From DASWYT01 sp965246875 (lineage in GTDB: Bacteria > Pseudomonadota > Alphaproteobacteria > Micavibrionales > SZUA-601), in contig CBDFFU010000003.1 in NCBI GenBank assembly GCA_965246875.1, forward strand, positions 620,001 to 684,000: DNA of 64,000 nt, in the 5' to 3' direction. Both the position numbers and the translations under genes were made by a program. A model generated the notes under the pieces. The model was not told the origin of the DNA. It saw nothing but the letters and a program-made list of their open reading frames with translations, and did not search any database. Below, one piece after another: positions 8,531 to 18,806 of the stretch (its first letter is position 1; each line of letters begins with the position of its first letter).

Positions 8531-9775
8531 TTGATCGTGATGCCGCATACAACAGAATCTATACGGAAGTATCGAAAATTAACTAACAATATCCAGCTCT
8601 TTAAATACAAGCTGTTATACCACTGGCTATTTAAAGCAAACTCCGCACGCCTGTTTAAATCGTTTTTAATGGGTGGTTTCGAGTCGGCCAGTCATATTAA
8701 TGGGTCTTTGCAGCGGCTGGATATGATTGCGGCAACACAGCACGATATCCAGGTCAAATCTGATTACGCCATGTTGCGCGAACACGGGATTCAAACCGTA
8801 CGCGACGGTATACGCTGGCCGTTGATTGAGCGCGATGGCCAATTCGACTTTGCATCCTTAAAACCTATGGTCGATACGGCGCGTGATCAAGGAACTCAAG
8901 TCATTTGGACCTTGTGCCATTACGGCTGGCCGGATGATCTGGATGTGTTTTCTCCTGAATTCGTTACACGTTTTGCAGATTATTGCAGTCATGTGGCTCG
9001 GTTTATCAAAGAACGCACGGAGACGATCCCATTTTACACCCCGATTAATGAAATTTCGTTTTTGTCCTGGGCAGCGGGAGAAGTCGGTTATATCTACCCC
9101 TTTGTACGACATCGCGGTGGTGAATTGAAGCGCCAACTGGTTAAAGCAGCATTGGCCGGTATGGCTGCTATTTTAGCTGTCGATGATCGCGCACGTTTTG
9201 TCCATGTTGAACCGCTGATCAATATTATTGCGCCAGCAAGCCAAAAACGTTTGGGCTATGAAGCTGCCAAACATCATAATTATCAATTTGAGGCTTGGGA
9301 TATGCTGGCTGGACTGCAGCACCCTGAAATGGGCGGTGACATGCGTTATCTGGATATTGTGGGTTGTAATTTTTACAACGATAATCAGTGGGAGCATCTG
9401 GGACAACGTTTAATCTGGTCTGATTGTCCCCGTGACAAGCGTTGGCAGCCACTCCATAAAATGATGTACAGCGTTTATCAACGTTACCAGTGTCCGTTGA
9501 TCGTGGGCGAGACCAGCCATGTGGGATCATGGCGGACAACTTGGATGCAAGAGATTACTTACGAGATTGCATGTCTTCGCTATCGGGGTGTACCTATCGA
9601 AGGAGTTTGTTTGTATCCAATTATAGACAGGCCAGATTGGGATCGACCTGACCACTGGCACAATAGCGGTTTATGGGACATTGAAATTCAGCCTGACGGC
9701 AATATGAAGCGTATCTTATACGCTGAATACGCATTGCAAATCTATACGGCGCAAAAGATATTTAAAAATTTTTGA
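8531..9775 (+). CDS. Clan GH-A (GH1-like) glycoside hydrolase
   Basis: A 414-residue TIM-barrel enzyme without signal peptide. The general acid is predicted as Glu174 in YTPINEIS and the nucleophile as Glu327 in PLIVGETSH, the barrel-strand 4 and 7 positions of clan GH-A. ELREHG-like and DGIRWPLIE strands also fit beta-glucosidase-type barrels. A TTG start at 8531 is preferred because GAGGA lies 7 bp upstream; an ATG at 8540 is the alternative. It follows glf by 42 bp, and similar glycosidases neighbour glf in other polysaccharide clusters, so a role in galactofuranose-type glycan metabolism is plausible. The substrate is unknown. Confidence 0.75.
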   Translation: MIVMPHTTESIRKYRKLTNNIQLFKYKLLYHWLFKANSARLFKSFLMGGFESASHINGSLQRLDMIAATQHDIQVKSDYAMLREHGIQTVRDGIRWPLIERDGQFDFASLKPMVDTARDQGTQVIWTLCHYGWPDDLDVFSPEFVTRFADYCSHVARFIKERTETIPFYTPINEISFLSWAAGEVGYIYPFVRHRGGELKRQLVKAALAGMAAILAVDDRARFVHVEPLINIIAPASQKRLGYEAAKHHNYQFEAWDMLAGLQHPEMGGDMRYLDIVGCNFYNDNQWEHLGQRLIWSDCPRDKRWQPLHKMMYSVYQRYQCPLIVGETSHVGSWRTTWMQEITYEIACLRYRGVPIEGVCLYPIIDRPDWDRPDHWHNSGLWDIEIQPDGNMKRILYAEYALQIYTAQKIFKNF

Positions 9776-9997
9776 TAAATTCTACTTAATGGCTACTTGT
9801 CGGTAGATTGTAACTGACATATATAATTTCTCCTTCATTCGCAGAAAAATTCTCTATTGAATATCCAATATAGTTTATAACTCACCAAGTTCATATTTTG
9901 ATTTTTAAAAGCAATCGTTATAGCCTGCCCACCTAAATAATAATAACTTATCAGTCAAATGAGTTGCTATTTTTGAGTAGCAATTGTACAATGCCTA
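9776..9997. promoter_or_regulatory. AT-rich leader with candidate promoter of the carotenoid operon
   Basis: A non-coding 222-bp stretch before crtZ. A possible sigma70 promoter is TTGTCG (9797-9802), 17 bp, TATATA (9820-9825). A small hairpin (TTGCTA/TAGCAA at 9964-9969 and 9978-9983) sits just before the crtZ start. The promoter match is approximate. Confidence 0.35.
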
Positions 9998-10480
9998 ATG
10001 CTTTTATTTCATATTACGTTGACGCTGTTAACAGTAATCAGTATGGAGTTATTTGTGACATGGTTCCACAAACACTTCATGCACGGATTGGGCTGGGCAT
10101 GGCATAAATCACACCATCAACCCCAGCCGGATTCCCATTTTGAAATGAATGACTGGTACGCCGTCATTTTTGGAATTGCTACAGTTATTTTATTCATTGT
10201 TGGCGATAGTCGGGAATGGTTATGGTGGGTGGCATTGGGAATCACATTATATGGTCTGCTTTACGGTCTGGTGCATGATGTGTTGGTTCACCACAGATTG
10301 CCACTAAAATGGTCTCCAACTCATCCTTATTTGCGGCGTCTTATCAATGCTCATCACATGCATCATATTTTTCGTGAGCGTAAAGGTGGCGTATCATTCG
10401 GTTTTTTATACGCTCCGCCGGTTGATCAGATCCGTCAGGATATACATGCGCAAAAAAACCGTGATAGGAATTTGTCATGA
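9998..10480 (+). CDS. crtZ: Beta-carotene 3-hydroxylase
   Basis: A 160-residue membrane di-iron hydroxylase that adds hydroxyls to the beta-ionone rings. The conserved histidine clusters are visible: HKHFMH, HKSHH, HDVLVHHR and HHMHHIF, between hydrophobic helices. The length is usual for bacterial CrtZ. First gene of the crt operon; its TGA overlaps the next ATG by 4 bp. Together with the adjacent ketolase it implies hydroxylated and ketolated xanthophylls such as astaxanthin, provided beta-carotene is still made (crtY and crtI look damaged). Confidence 0.93.
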   Translation: MLLFHITLTLLTVISMELFVTWFHKHFMHGLGWAWHKSHHQPQPDSHFEMNDWYAVIFGIATVILFIVGDSREWLWWVALGITLYGLLYGLVHDVLVHHRLPLKWSPTHPYLRRLINAHHMHHIFRERKGGVSFGFLYAPPVDQIRQDIHAQKNRDRNLS

Positions 10481-11208
10481 GTACAGCACATCGTCTTACT
10501 CCTATTGCCCAAGGGATAATCGGCGGAATGTTGGCTGTCATGATTATTGGCAGCTGGATAGTTTTACACATCTATGCCGTTTTTTTCTTTCAGCCGCCAG
10601 CATTTATTTTATCAATTGTATTAATTACTATTTTAACGTGGCTGTCAGTTGGTCTGTTTATTGTCGCTCATGATGCCATGCATGGTTCCCTTATACCAAA
10701 ACAGCAGCGTATAGGGCATTTCATTGGGACATTAGCTTTATTTTTATACGCTAACTTTTGGCTGTCCCGTTTAAAGCCCAAGCATTTTGATCATCATAAT
10801 TTTGCTGGATTGGAGAACGACCCAGATTTTGCGCCTGAAACCCCACGTGAATTGTTATCATGGTATAGGCGTTTTATCCTGACTTATTTTCGCAGTCTGG
10901 AATTTATGCTTATGATTGCTCGGGTGGGTATTTACATTCTGTTGGGTGCTACATTACCAAATATTTTGCTGTTTTTCGCACTGCCAAGTATTTTAGCGTC
11001 GTTTCAATTGTTTTATTTTGGTACTTACTTGCCTCATCGCCATGAAGATAGCGCATTTACAGACCATCATAATGCGCGTACGAACGAGTTTGGTTACATG
11101 TTATCATTATTAACATGCTTTCATTTCGGATATCACCATGAACATCATCTTAAACCTGGAATTCCATGGTGGCGCTTACCATACGAGCGGAAAAATCAAA
11201 GCCAGTGA
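10477..11208 (+). CDS. crtW: Beta-carotene 4-ketolase
   Basis: A 243-residue membrane ketolase of the fatty-acid desaturase superfamily that adds 4-oxo groups to beta-carotene rings. Histidine motifs HDAMHG, HFDHHN and CFHFGYHHEHH are present, with the CrtW signature FGTYLPHRHED and the C-terminal PGIPWWRLP. ATGA overlap with crtZ upstream and GTGA overlap with the glycosyltransferase downstream indicate one tightly coupled operon. Confidence 0.93.
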   Translation: MSTAHRLTPIAQGIIGGMLAVMIIGSWIVLHIYAVFFFQPPAFILSIVLITILTWLSVGLFIVAHDAMHGSLIPKQQRIGHFIGTLALFLYANFWLSRLKPKHFDHHNFAGLENDPDFAPETPRELLSWYRRFILTYFRSLEFMLMIARVGIYILLGATLPNILLFFALPSILASFQLFYFGTYLPHRHEDSAFTDHHNARTNEFGYMLSLLTCFHFGYHHEHHLKPGIPWWRLPYERKNQSQ

Positions 11209-12479
11209 AACAATCTAAACATATTGTATTTGCCACAACAGGCTCGCTAGGCGACCTTTACCCTTTTTTGGCTGTTGGTCAAAAATTAAATGAAAAAGGC
11301 CATCATGTTGTCATTGCAACGACTAAGATTTATGCGTCCATTGTCGAAAAAGCAGGTTTGACATTTCATCATATGCGGCCTGATCCAGAAGATACGGCTA
11401 GTTTTCATGCAAAATTTATGGATAGTCATACCAGTGCAAAATTTGTGTTTCAAAACTATTTATCGCCGGCTATTGAAAAAAGTTACAGTGATCTGTTAGT
11501 TGCGACAAAAAACGCCGACCTTTTAATAAGCCAATCACTAGCACTAGCCGCGCCTTTGGTTGCTGACACCACTCATATTCCGTGGCTATCAGCTGTATTC
11601 CAGCCAATGACTTTATTTTCTAGATACGATCCGCCATGTCTGCCATTTTTGTTTTTTTTACCATCTAAACTGTCATTCAGTACTCGTTTTAATGGAAAAA
11701 TAATGGCTTATGCTAAAAAATATACTTTACCATGGGTCAAAGACGTAACGAACTTAAAGCAAAATTTAGGCATTCAGTCCGATCAGCATCCAATCTATGA
11801 AGGTCAATTGTCATCGCAGGGTGTGTTGGCCATGTTTTCACCCTTAATCGGCCAGCCACAATCCGACTGGCCAGAACACACTGTTCAAACTGGCTCGGCC
11901 CTGTTTACACAACATGACGACACTTTATCGGATGATCTCATGCGCTTTATTGGAAAAGATGAGCCATTTCTTGTATTTACGTTAGGTTCAGCGTCAAGCA
12001 ATGCGGCGGGAAATTTTTACAGTGAAAGCTTAAATGCTGCCCGTCAAATTGGATGCCGTGCTTTGCTACTAACCAGTGGTTTATCAGCTTTAGAGAAATT
12101 CCCTGATCCACTGCCTGAATGGGCTTTGCGAGTGAACTATGCACCTTATGGACAAATTTTTAAGCATGCGACAGTCATAATTCATTCAGGCGGGATTGCA
12201 ACATCTATGACAGCTATCCAATCCGGGCAGCCACAAATTGTTGTTCCATTCGCGCATGATCAAATTGACAATGCAAAACGGTTGAAAAAATTAGGCATCA
12301 GTCGCACAATAAAGCGTAAGGATTATAACGCTACGACTATTGTTGCTCATTTAAAAAACATGATAGCCGATCAAAAATTGTACGATAAAACGAAGCTGAT
12401 TGCTTCACAGGCAAACATGGAAGATGGAGCTACTGCAGCCTGTCTCGAAATTGAAAAGATGCTAGTGTGTCATGTATGA
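11205..12479 (+). CDS. crtX: GT-B family 1 glycosyltransferase, CrtX-like (zeaxanthin glucosyltransferase type)
   Basis: A 424-residue UGT/MGT-type enzyme likely to glycosylate hydroxyl groups of the xanthophylls. The N-terminal half opens with IVFATTGSLGDLYPFLAVGQ. The nucleotide-sugar motif lies in HSGGIATSMTAIQSGQPQI followed by VPFAHDQIDNAKRL. The GTG at 11205 is chosen because it gives a 4-bp GTGA overlap with crtW; an in-frame ATG at 11166 would overlap it by 43 bp. The acceptor is inferred from operon context. Other macrolide-type glycosyltransferases share this fold. Confidence 0.82.
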   Translation: MKQSKHIVFATTGSLGDLYPFLAVGQKLNEKGHHVVIATTKIYASIVEKAGLTFHHMRPDPEDTASFHAKFMDSHTSAKFVFQNYLSPAIEKSYSDLLVATKNADLLISQSLALAAPLVADTTHIPWLSAVFQPMTLFSRYDPPCLPFLFFLPSKLSFSTRFNGKIMAYAKKYTLPWVKDVTNLKQNLGIQSDQHPIYEGQLSSQGVLAMFSPLIGQPQSDWPEHTVQTGSALFTQHDDTLSDDLMRFIGKDEPFLVFTLGSASSNAAGNFYSESLNAARQIGCRALLLTSGLSALEKFPDPLPEWALRVNYAPYGQIFKHATVIIHSGGIATSMTAIQSGQPQIVVPFAHDQIDNAKRLKKLGISRTIKRKDYNATTIVAHLKNMIADQKLYDKTKLIASQANMEDGATAACLEIEKMLVCHV

Positions 12480-13622
12480 TGTAATTCTAGCAGGCGGAGG
12501 TCTGGCAAACGGTTTACTGGCATGGCGTTTTACGTCATCAACACCCAGATTTAAAGTTATTACTGATCGAGCAGGGTTCTACACTTGGCGGTCAGCACAC
12601 GTGGTCTTTTTATCATCAGGATTTAACACAGGAACAACGTGATTTCTTAACCCCCATCATTGCTCATGTTTGGCCTGCTTACAGTGTTAAATTTCCAGAG
12701 TATGAACGTACATTAGACATTCCGTACTACAGTGTGACATCGGAAAATTTTCATGTCGTATTGATGAGTATATTGCATGATGCTGTTTTGCTGAATACGA
12801 CTATTGACTCTATCTCATCAAACAGTGTAACTGTGCAAAACAAAGTTTTTACAGCACCATTAGTAATTGACGGACGAGGGCATGTGCCTTCATCTGTCAT
12901 GCACTACGCTTACCAAAAGTTTATGGGCTTGATTGTGCGGTTAGCTGAACCTCATACAGAGGCTCACCCAGTCATTATGGACGCAACCGTTCAGCAAGAA
13001 GATGGATTTCGATTTGTTTACACATTGCCTTTAGATACACATCGCATATTAATTGAAGACACTTATTACAGTGATACGGATCAACTTGATGTACACCGGC
13101 TTGAACAAAACATTTATGCTTATGCAGCAGCAAAAAATTGGGTGATTGCAGAGGTCATAAAACAGGAAAAAGGCGTCTTACCCATCACACTCAGCGGCGA
13201 TATTGATGCATTCTGGTGTAATAAACAATCCGATGATATTGTTTATACTGGTTTGCGCGCTAATCTCTTTCATCAAACTACAGGTTACTCTCTACTGTAT
13301 GCGATGCGGTTGGCAGATGAAATTATTGCAATGAATAAACTCGACACATTTAACGTGACTAAAACAGCCCAAGATTTTTCCCGGCAAATATGGCAACAGC
13401 AAAGTTTTATGCGTATTTTGAACCGTATGCTATTTTTTGCAGCGCAACCCGGTCACAGATACCGTCTGTTGGCACGTTTTTATCGTCTTCCCACAGGCTT
13501 TAATTGAACGTTTTTATGCAGGACATCTGTCTTGGAAAGATAAGTTACGTTTTATTTCAGGCAAACCGCCTGTTTCTGTTTTTAAAGCAATACGCGCTAT
13601 TTTAAATCGACAGGCTGTATGA
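12472..13622 (+). pseudogene. crtY: Lycopene beta-cyclase with two +1 frameshifts
   Basis: The product would cyclise lycopene to beta-carotene. It starts at ATG 12472 (YDVILAGGGLANGLLAWR). The frame then breaks at the T4 run 12528-12531, where three Ts restore HPDLKLLLIEQGSTLGGQHT. It breaks again at CCC 13490-13492, where two Cs restore RLPQALIERFYAGHLSW. With both bases removed one frame runs to the TGA at 13620-13622 (SGKPPVSVFKAIRAIL at the end), giving a typical CrtY. Either real inactivation or homopolymer sequencing errors. Start and end overlap neighbours, as in an intact operon. Confidence 0.85.
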
Positions 13623-15117
13623 TGACAAAAGCAATTGTAATTGGTAGTGGTTTTGGCGGTCTGGCTCTAGCGATTAGGCTTCAATCGGCTGGTGTTGACA
13701 CACTTATAGTGGAAAAACGCGATAAACCTGGTGGCAGAGCTTATGTTTACCAAGAGAAAGGCTTCACTTTTGATGCAGGGCCAACAGTCATAACTGATCC
13801 CACTGCATTGGAGGAATTATTTGCGTTATCAGATCGTCAGTTATCAGACTATGTAACATTGTTACCAGTGTCACCGTTTTACCGATTATGCTGGGAAGAT
13901 GGTTATTGTTTTAATTATGTAAATGATCAAGTTGAGTTAGATCTGCAAATACAGGCAAAATCTCCAAGCGATGTTCAAGGCTATCGTAAATTTTTGGCTT
14001 ATTCCCAAGATGTACTACGTGAAGGATACATTAAACTTGGACACGTCCCGTTTCCAGATTTTCGCAGCATGATCCGCGTCGCGCCACAATTAATCAAACT
14101 GGAAAGTTATCGCAGCGTTTACGCAATTGTCTCCCGTTTCATTAAAGACACACACTTGCGCCAGGCTTTCAGTTTTCATTCTTTAACTGGTGGGCGGGAA
14201 ATCCCTTCGTCACGTCGTCAATTTCCGCCCTCATTCATGCTTTGGAACGTCAATGGGGTGTATTTTTTCCAAAAGGAGGAACCGGTGCATTGGTGACCGG
14301 CATGCTCAAGCTCTTTTCAGATTTAGGTGGTGAAATTAGATTGAATGCTGAGGTAGATGAAATTATTACAGTCGATAACACGATACAAAGTGTGCGATTA
14401 AAATCTGGTGATGTCTTGCCGTGTCAACTCGTTGCTAGCAATGCTGATATCGTTCACAGTTACGACCGTTTATTGCGTAACAACCCAAAAGCTGTCAAAA
14501 AAACAAAGCGATTGAAACGAAAACGCTTTAGCATGTCGTTGTTTGTAATTTATTTTGGATTGCAAGGTTCACATCGCGATTTGCAACATCACACTGTTTT
14601 GTTCGGTCCACGTTATAAAGAATTACTTCAAGATATATTCCATGGTACAGAATTGCCTGAAGATTTTTCACTTTATCTGCATGCACCGACTGTAACGGAT
14701 CCCAGTCTGGCACCTGAGGGCTGTAGTGCTTATTACGTATTAGCCCCTGTTCCCCATTTAAAAAATGCTCCTATTGACTGGGTCAAAGAAGGGCCTTTGT
14801 ATCGTGACCGAATTTTAAATTATCTGGAAAAACATTACATACCAAATTTGCATCGGGATTTGGTTACCTCCCGCATCTTTACACCACATGATTTCAGGGA
14901 TGAGTTGAATGCGCATGTTGGCTCTGCTTTTTCATTGGAGCCTATCTTGCGGCAGAGTGCTTATTTCCGGACCCACAATAAAGACAAAGATATACATGGC
15001 TTATATTTCGTCGGGGCGGGTACGCATCCTGGTGCTGGCGTGCCAGGAGTAGTCGGTTCAGCCAAAGCAACAGCGAGTATTATTTTGCAGGATCTGCAAA
15101 ATAAAAAAGCCGCTTGA
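13619..15117 (+). pseudogene. crtI: Phytoene desaturase with two clustered +1 frameshifts
   Basis: FAD-dependent desaturase converting phytoene to lycopene. The N-terminal part (13619 to about 14185) has the dinucleotide-binding motif VIGSGFGGLALAIRLQSAG and FTFDAGPTVITDP. The C-terminal part has the signature FVGAGTHPGAGVPGVVGSAK. Between them the conserved SLLVGGNPFVTSS is spread over three frames: an extra A near 14185-14186 and another in AAA 14199-14201. Correcting both gives one frame to the stop at 15115-15117, about 498 codons. The start overlaps the crtY stop as ATGA. Inactivation or sequencing error cannot be told apart here. Confidence 0.85.
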
Positions 15118-16055
15118 TGGACGAGACTTTTACGTATAGTCAGCAGGCAATAGTTGCAGGATCAAAAAGTTTTGCCAAAGCTGCCAGGCTGTTTTCACCG
15201 AATATTCGTCGTGATGTCATCTTGTTATATGCCTGGTGTCGTCATTGTGACGATGTCATAGACGGGCAAACTAGCGGACACACAGCAACTATCTTATCTA
15301 TAACAGATAAGCAGGAACGGTTGCATTATTTGCAACGTGAAACGCGCAAGGCGTTTACAGATGAGCCACTATCTGATCCGGCTTTTGATGCATTGCGTCA
15401 AGTGATAGGCCGACACAAAATTCCAAAGCAGCATATATTCGATTTGTTAAATGGCTTTGCAATGGATATAACGGATACGGTTTTTGCAACGCTCGACGAT
15501 ACATTAAACTACTCTTATCACGTAGCAGGAGTTGTTGGCGTTATAATGGCCAATATCATGGGCGTGACAGATCGGGCTGTGTTACTACGTGCCGCTGATT
15601 TGGGAATTGCATTTCAATTGACCAATATTACTCGCGACATTATCGATGATGAAAAAATAGGCCGTTGTTATCTTCCAGCTCAATGGCTGACGGAATATGA
15701 TTTAACTATTCATGATTTTACAAAGCTCGAAAACAGAACGAAACTATATGCATTAGCTCAAAGACTATTGTCAACTGCAGATGCTTATTATGAATCGGCT
15801 CAAAACGGGATTCCATTTCTACCTGTACGTTCAGCGTGGGCAATCACTGCGGCTTTTCACATTTATCGTTCAATCGGTACAAAAATTTTGCGTCTTGGAC
15901 CAAAGAGTTGGCAGACACGAGTCAGTACAGGGCCTGGATTTAAAATTGGCGCAATTATTTTTAGCGGAATAACTGTTTTGTCAAAAAAGTTATTAAGCCC
16001 ATATCGGCCTGTGCTTACCCAACGCCAGAATTTATGGACGAAAAGTACTCTTTAG
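15117..16055 (+). CDS. crtB: Phytoene synthase
   Basis: A 312-residue head-to-head prenyl synthase condensing two GGPP into phytoene. Aspartate-rich motifs are intact: YAWCRHCDDVIDG near residue 40 and FQLTNITRDIIDDEKIGRCY with LPAQWL in the second half. The ATG at 15117 overlaps the crtI stop (TGATG); a TTG at 15114 is possible but less attractive. Last gene of the rightward operon, converging on crtE with a 4-bp overlap. Unlike crtY and crtI it shows no damage. Confidence 0.95.
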   Translation: MDETFTYSQQAIVAGSKSFAKAARLFSPNIRRDVILLYAWCRHCDDVIDGQTSGHTATILSITDKQERLHYLQRETRKAFTDEPLSDPAFDALRQVIGRHKIPKQHIFDLLNGFAMDITDTVFATLDDTLNYSYHVAGVVGVIMANIMGVTDRAVLLRAADLGIAFQLTNITRDIIDDEKIGRCYLPAQWLTEYDLTIHDFTKLENRTKLYALAQRLLSTADAYYESAQNGIPFLPVRSAWAITAAFHIYRSIGTKILRLGPKSWQTRVSTGPGFKIGAIIFSGITVLSKKLLSPYRPVLTQRQNLWTKSTL

Positions 16056-16885
16056 GTTTCCAGAAAAACGTCTAAAAATTCTTTTAATATCGTAATGTCG
16101 CCATTGCCATGTTTAAGAGATAATAAAGCTTGTTCTTTGTAATCTTTAAGCAAATGCCTCGCCTGTGTTTCGCCCATTACATCTGCCAAATTATTTTCTG
16201 ATTTTTCAACATCTTTCAAATCATCACATAATTGAAAGGCTAACCCTAGAAAATGTGCATATTGCATGAGGTGTGTTGTATCTGATGCAGATGCTCCTGC
16301 AATTAAGCAGCCTGATCGTACAGCCGCTTTAAATAAGACACCTGTTTTGAGATCGTGAATATCAGGTCCTGTTTTGCTTCCGGATAAATCAATCGATTGG
16401 CCTAATGACAAGCCTTGTGTACCAATCGTATCAGATAATAACGTGACAATAGCTAGAGATATTGCTTTATCGGCAATAGGAGCTGTTGAGATCATGGCAT
16501 AGCTTGAAGTTAAGAGTGAGATACCAGCTAAGATTGCAACTGATTCACCGTATTTATGGTGCGTTGCTGGCTGAGCGCGTCGCTCATTATCATCATCCAT
16601 ACATGGCAAATCATCAAAAACCAAAGATGCCGCATGAACGGTTTCTATGGCGCATGCAATGTTTAGGCCCTGCATTTCATCCTGATTAAAATAACGCAAA
16701 ACCGCTAACAATAATAAAGGACGGAGACGTTTACCTGGTGCTAAGACAGCATGCCGTACAGCCTGGTGTAACGGAGATGTTCTGTTATTATCAAAATAAT
16801 TGTCTAAATACGTATTGATAGATAATTTTGATTGTATAATCCAATTAGAGTGGACAACAGGATCATTGAAACAAGGCTGGATCAT
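16052..16885 (-). CDS. crtE: Polyprenyl synthetase (geranylgeranyl diphosphate synthase)
   Basis: A 277-residue trans-prenyltransferase, presumably supplying GGPP to CrtB. First aspartate-rich motif FDDLPCMDDDNERR with the basic GKRLRPLLLLAV upstream, and second motif FQLCDDLKDVEKS. Context favours GGPP synthase, although FPP synthases of the IspA type share these motifs and this length. It lies convergent to crtB and 83 bp downstream of the flavoprotein gene on the same strand, so it may be read through from the polyketide operon or have its own promoter. Confidence 0.87.
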   Translation of the reverse strand: MIQPCFNDPVVHSNWIIQSKLSINTYLDNYFDNNRTSPLHQAVRHAVLAPGKRLRPLLLLAVLRYFNQDEMQGLNIACAIETVHAASLVFDDLPCMDDDNERRAQPATHHKYGESVAILAGISLLTSSYAMISTAPIADKAISLAIVTLLSDTIGTQGLSLGQSIDLSGSKTGPDIHDLKTGVLFKAAVRSGCLIAGASASDTTHLMQYAHFLGLAFQLCDDLKDVEKSENNLADVMGETQARHLLKDYKEQALLSLKHGNGDITILKEFLDVFLET

Positions 16886-16968
16886 TTTTTATCTCATGGC
16901 TTAATAGCTATATATTACAATGACAAAACAAACGTGCAGTGACAAGACATCATGGACATATATTGACT

Positions 16969-18090
16969 TTATAGACGTTGGTTTGACAAGCGAGAACGTG
17001 TATCCTTGATAAAGTTGTGCAATAAAGAGGGCCATATTTTAAGAATCAAGAGGATGACAGATTGCCGCCATGGTCTTTGTACAAACCATGCCAAAATCAT
17101 GGCATAATTGACCTGACGACGAAAATAGTAGTTAACACGTGCCTGATAAGAAGCATGTGTCCCAGTTGCCAAATGTTGTACAGCTAACCGCGCACTGCCA
17201 AGTGCCATCGCCATGCCATCACCGCAAAAAGATGGAATCACAGCCGCTTGATCACCTAAATGGTATAAGTTAGGAAAGAGAACGCCATGTTGCTGTGGAC
17301 AAACATAGCCATAAGGAATGCCATACATAGCCAATGGCCGCTTCCAGCAGGGAGACGTATTTTCTAAGTGCTGCCTTAAAGACATATTTTGACTACAAGC
17401 CCATGTTAATAGAGTGTTCCAGTCTTTCCCTAAGGCGATAAATTTTTTTTTCCGGATCACAAGACACAAATTGATTTTGTTTTTTTCGATTGGTTCCAGT
17501 CCAGCATACCCCTGTTTTAACAAAGCTAGAATAACAGAATTTTTTTGCTGCGAACTATTCTGGTCATGACATTGAAAATGCATTTTGAATCCAATTAAAT
17601 CATGGTCCTTAGTTTTTTTGCGACCCCAACCTTTAAGATCGTGCTTGCCTGTTGCTAAAAAAACATTTTTGGCCTGCAACATTTCTCCTGTGTGCATCGC
17701 AATCGACCAGAAATCATTTTGTCTGTCCAAACCAACTACTATTCCACCACGTTGAATTGTGGTGCCAGATTCTTCAGCGAGGTTCAGAAGGCTTTCATCG
17801 AGAATACGACGTGATAGGCTTTGTCCTGTAAACGGTAAAAGAGCATGGTGATGATATTTGTTATTGCCGAGATCCAAATGAGTAATAGCCTGGGCACCCA
17901 ATGTTTGCAGATCAATACCCAATTCTTGCAAATCGTGTTGCGCCTCAATGCTTAAAAACTCACCACAGACTTTATCGTGTGGCCGTGTTTCCTTTTCGAT
18001 GAGTAAAACTTCATATCCTTCCCGAGCAGCCCATATCGCACTGGCACTGCCTGCAAGCCCACCGCCAATGATGACAAGGTCTTTTATCAT
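16969..18090 (-). CDS. FAD-dependent monooxygenase-like flavoprotein (SrsC-like position)
   Basis: A 373-residue flavoprotein of the geranylgeranyl reductase/PHBH-like superfamily. The N-terminal GxGxxG motif lies in VIIGGGLAGSASAIWAAREG; the mid-protein FLATGKHDLKGWG and the FAD-binding GDQAAVIPSFCGDGMAMAL are also present. The start overlaps the methyltransferase by 4 bp. In Streptomyces Srs a type III PKS, a methyltransferase and a flavin hydroxylase together make quinone-type phenolic lipids; the same gene set occurs here in the same order. Hydroxylation of an alkylresorcinol ring is therefore the inferred role. Confidence 0.78.
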   Translation of the reverse strand: MIKDLVIIGGGLAGSASAIWAAREGYEVLLIEKETRPHDKVCGEFLSIEAQHDLQELGIDLQTLGAQAITHLDLGNNKYHHHALLPFTGQSLSRRILDESLLNLAEESGTTIQRGGIVVGLDRQNDFWSIAMHTGEMLQAKNVFLATGKHDLKGWGRKKTKDHDLIGFKMHFQCHDQNSSQQKNSVILALLKQGYAGLEPIEKNKINLCLVIRKKKFIALGKDWNTLLTWACSQNMSLRQHLENTSPCWKRPLAMYGIPYGYVCPQQHGVLFPNLYHLGDQAAVIPSFCGDGMAMALGSARLAVQHLATGTHASYQARVNYYFRRQVNYAMILAWFVQRPWRQSVILLILKIWPSLLHNFIKDTRSRLSNQRL

Positions 18091-18806
18091 GAAAAACTGT
18101 AACTAACGCTGTAACGAAAGGGAAAGTGCCAGCGGATATAAAGTTTTTCAGGTTTTAAGCCAGCTTGCTGTGTAATTTTTAGCCAATCCTGACGTGTAAA
18201 AGAGCGTGCAACTGACACTGGCGCATCATGCCGGATGAGCCGGTTGCGGCTAAACAAGCGAACTGCTGATTTAATAAACAGATAAGGAAGGCAGTGACGA
18301 TGTAGATCATTGATAAACCAGCCAATTTTTGCGTGATCATTCATCCATCGGATAAAATGAATGATTTCATCATTGGTCAGATGATGAGTAAAAAGCGAGC
18401 TGATAATGACATCGTACAGACGGTCAATTGGAAAAGAAAAAACATTTGCTGTTACAAAGCGAAGTGACAATACAGGTGATTTTATAGTCATTGCTAATTT
18501 TCTGGCATGAGGATTGAGGTCAACGCCCGTAAACACAGCAGATTGGTTGTTCCGCTGTGTCCAGCGTGCTATTCGCCGTAGCATATCACCGCTACCACTT
18601 CCAACATCCAATATCGCGATAGGCGCGCTTTGATGACGATGCCAAGGGACATCGTATTTGAGCCAATTCAATGTTGGACGATAAGCAAGCGTCAAGCGAT
18701 TGATCCAAGTCAGTTCCTTTAAGCACTGAGCAAATTCTGCGTATGAAATATTCTCTCCATCCATTAATTCTGTTTGTTGACTGCGTTCAGCAAAAAAGAA
18801 AGTCAT
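18087..18806 (-). CDS. Class I SAM-dependent methyltransferase
   Basis: A 239-residue methyltransferase with the SAM-binding motif LDVGSGSGDMLRRIARW (motif I, about residue 72), acidic post-strand FTGVDLNPHARKLA and motif-like YDVIISSLFTHHL. It is UbiE/Methyltransf-type rather than a CrtF homologue. It sits between the type III polyketide synthase and the flavoprotein with 4-bp overlaps on both sides, so it likely methylates the polyketide product (SrsB-like role). Whether O- or C-methylation cannot be told. Confidence 0.83.
   Translation of the reverse strand: MTFFFAERSQQTELMDGENISYAEFAQCLKELTWINRLTLAYRPTLNWLKYDVPWHRHQSAPIAILDVGSGSGDMLRRIARWTQRNNQSAVFTGVDLNPHARKLAMTIKSPVLSLRFVTANVFSFPIDRLYDVIISSLFTHHLTNDEIIHFIRWMNDHAKIGWFINDLHRHCLPYLFIKSAVRLFSRNRLIRHDAPVSVARSFTRQDWLKITQQAGLKPEKLYIRWHFPFRYSVSYSFS

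Noticed and set aside
12734..13507. A separate 257-residue gene starting at 12734
   Set aside because: It is the middle part of crtY; conserved CrtY sequence continues upstream and downstream in neighbouring frames.
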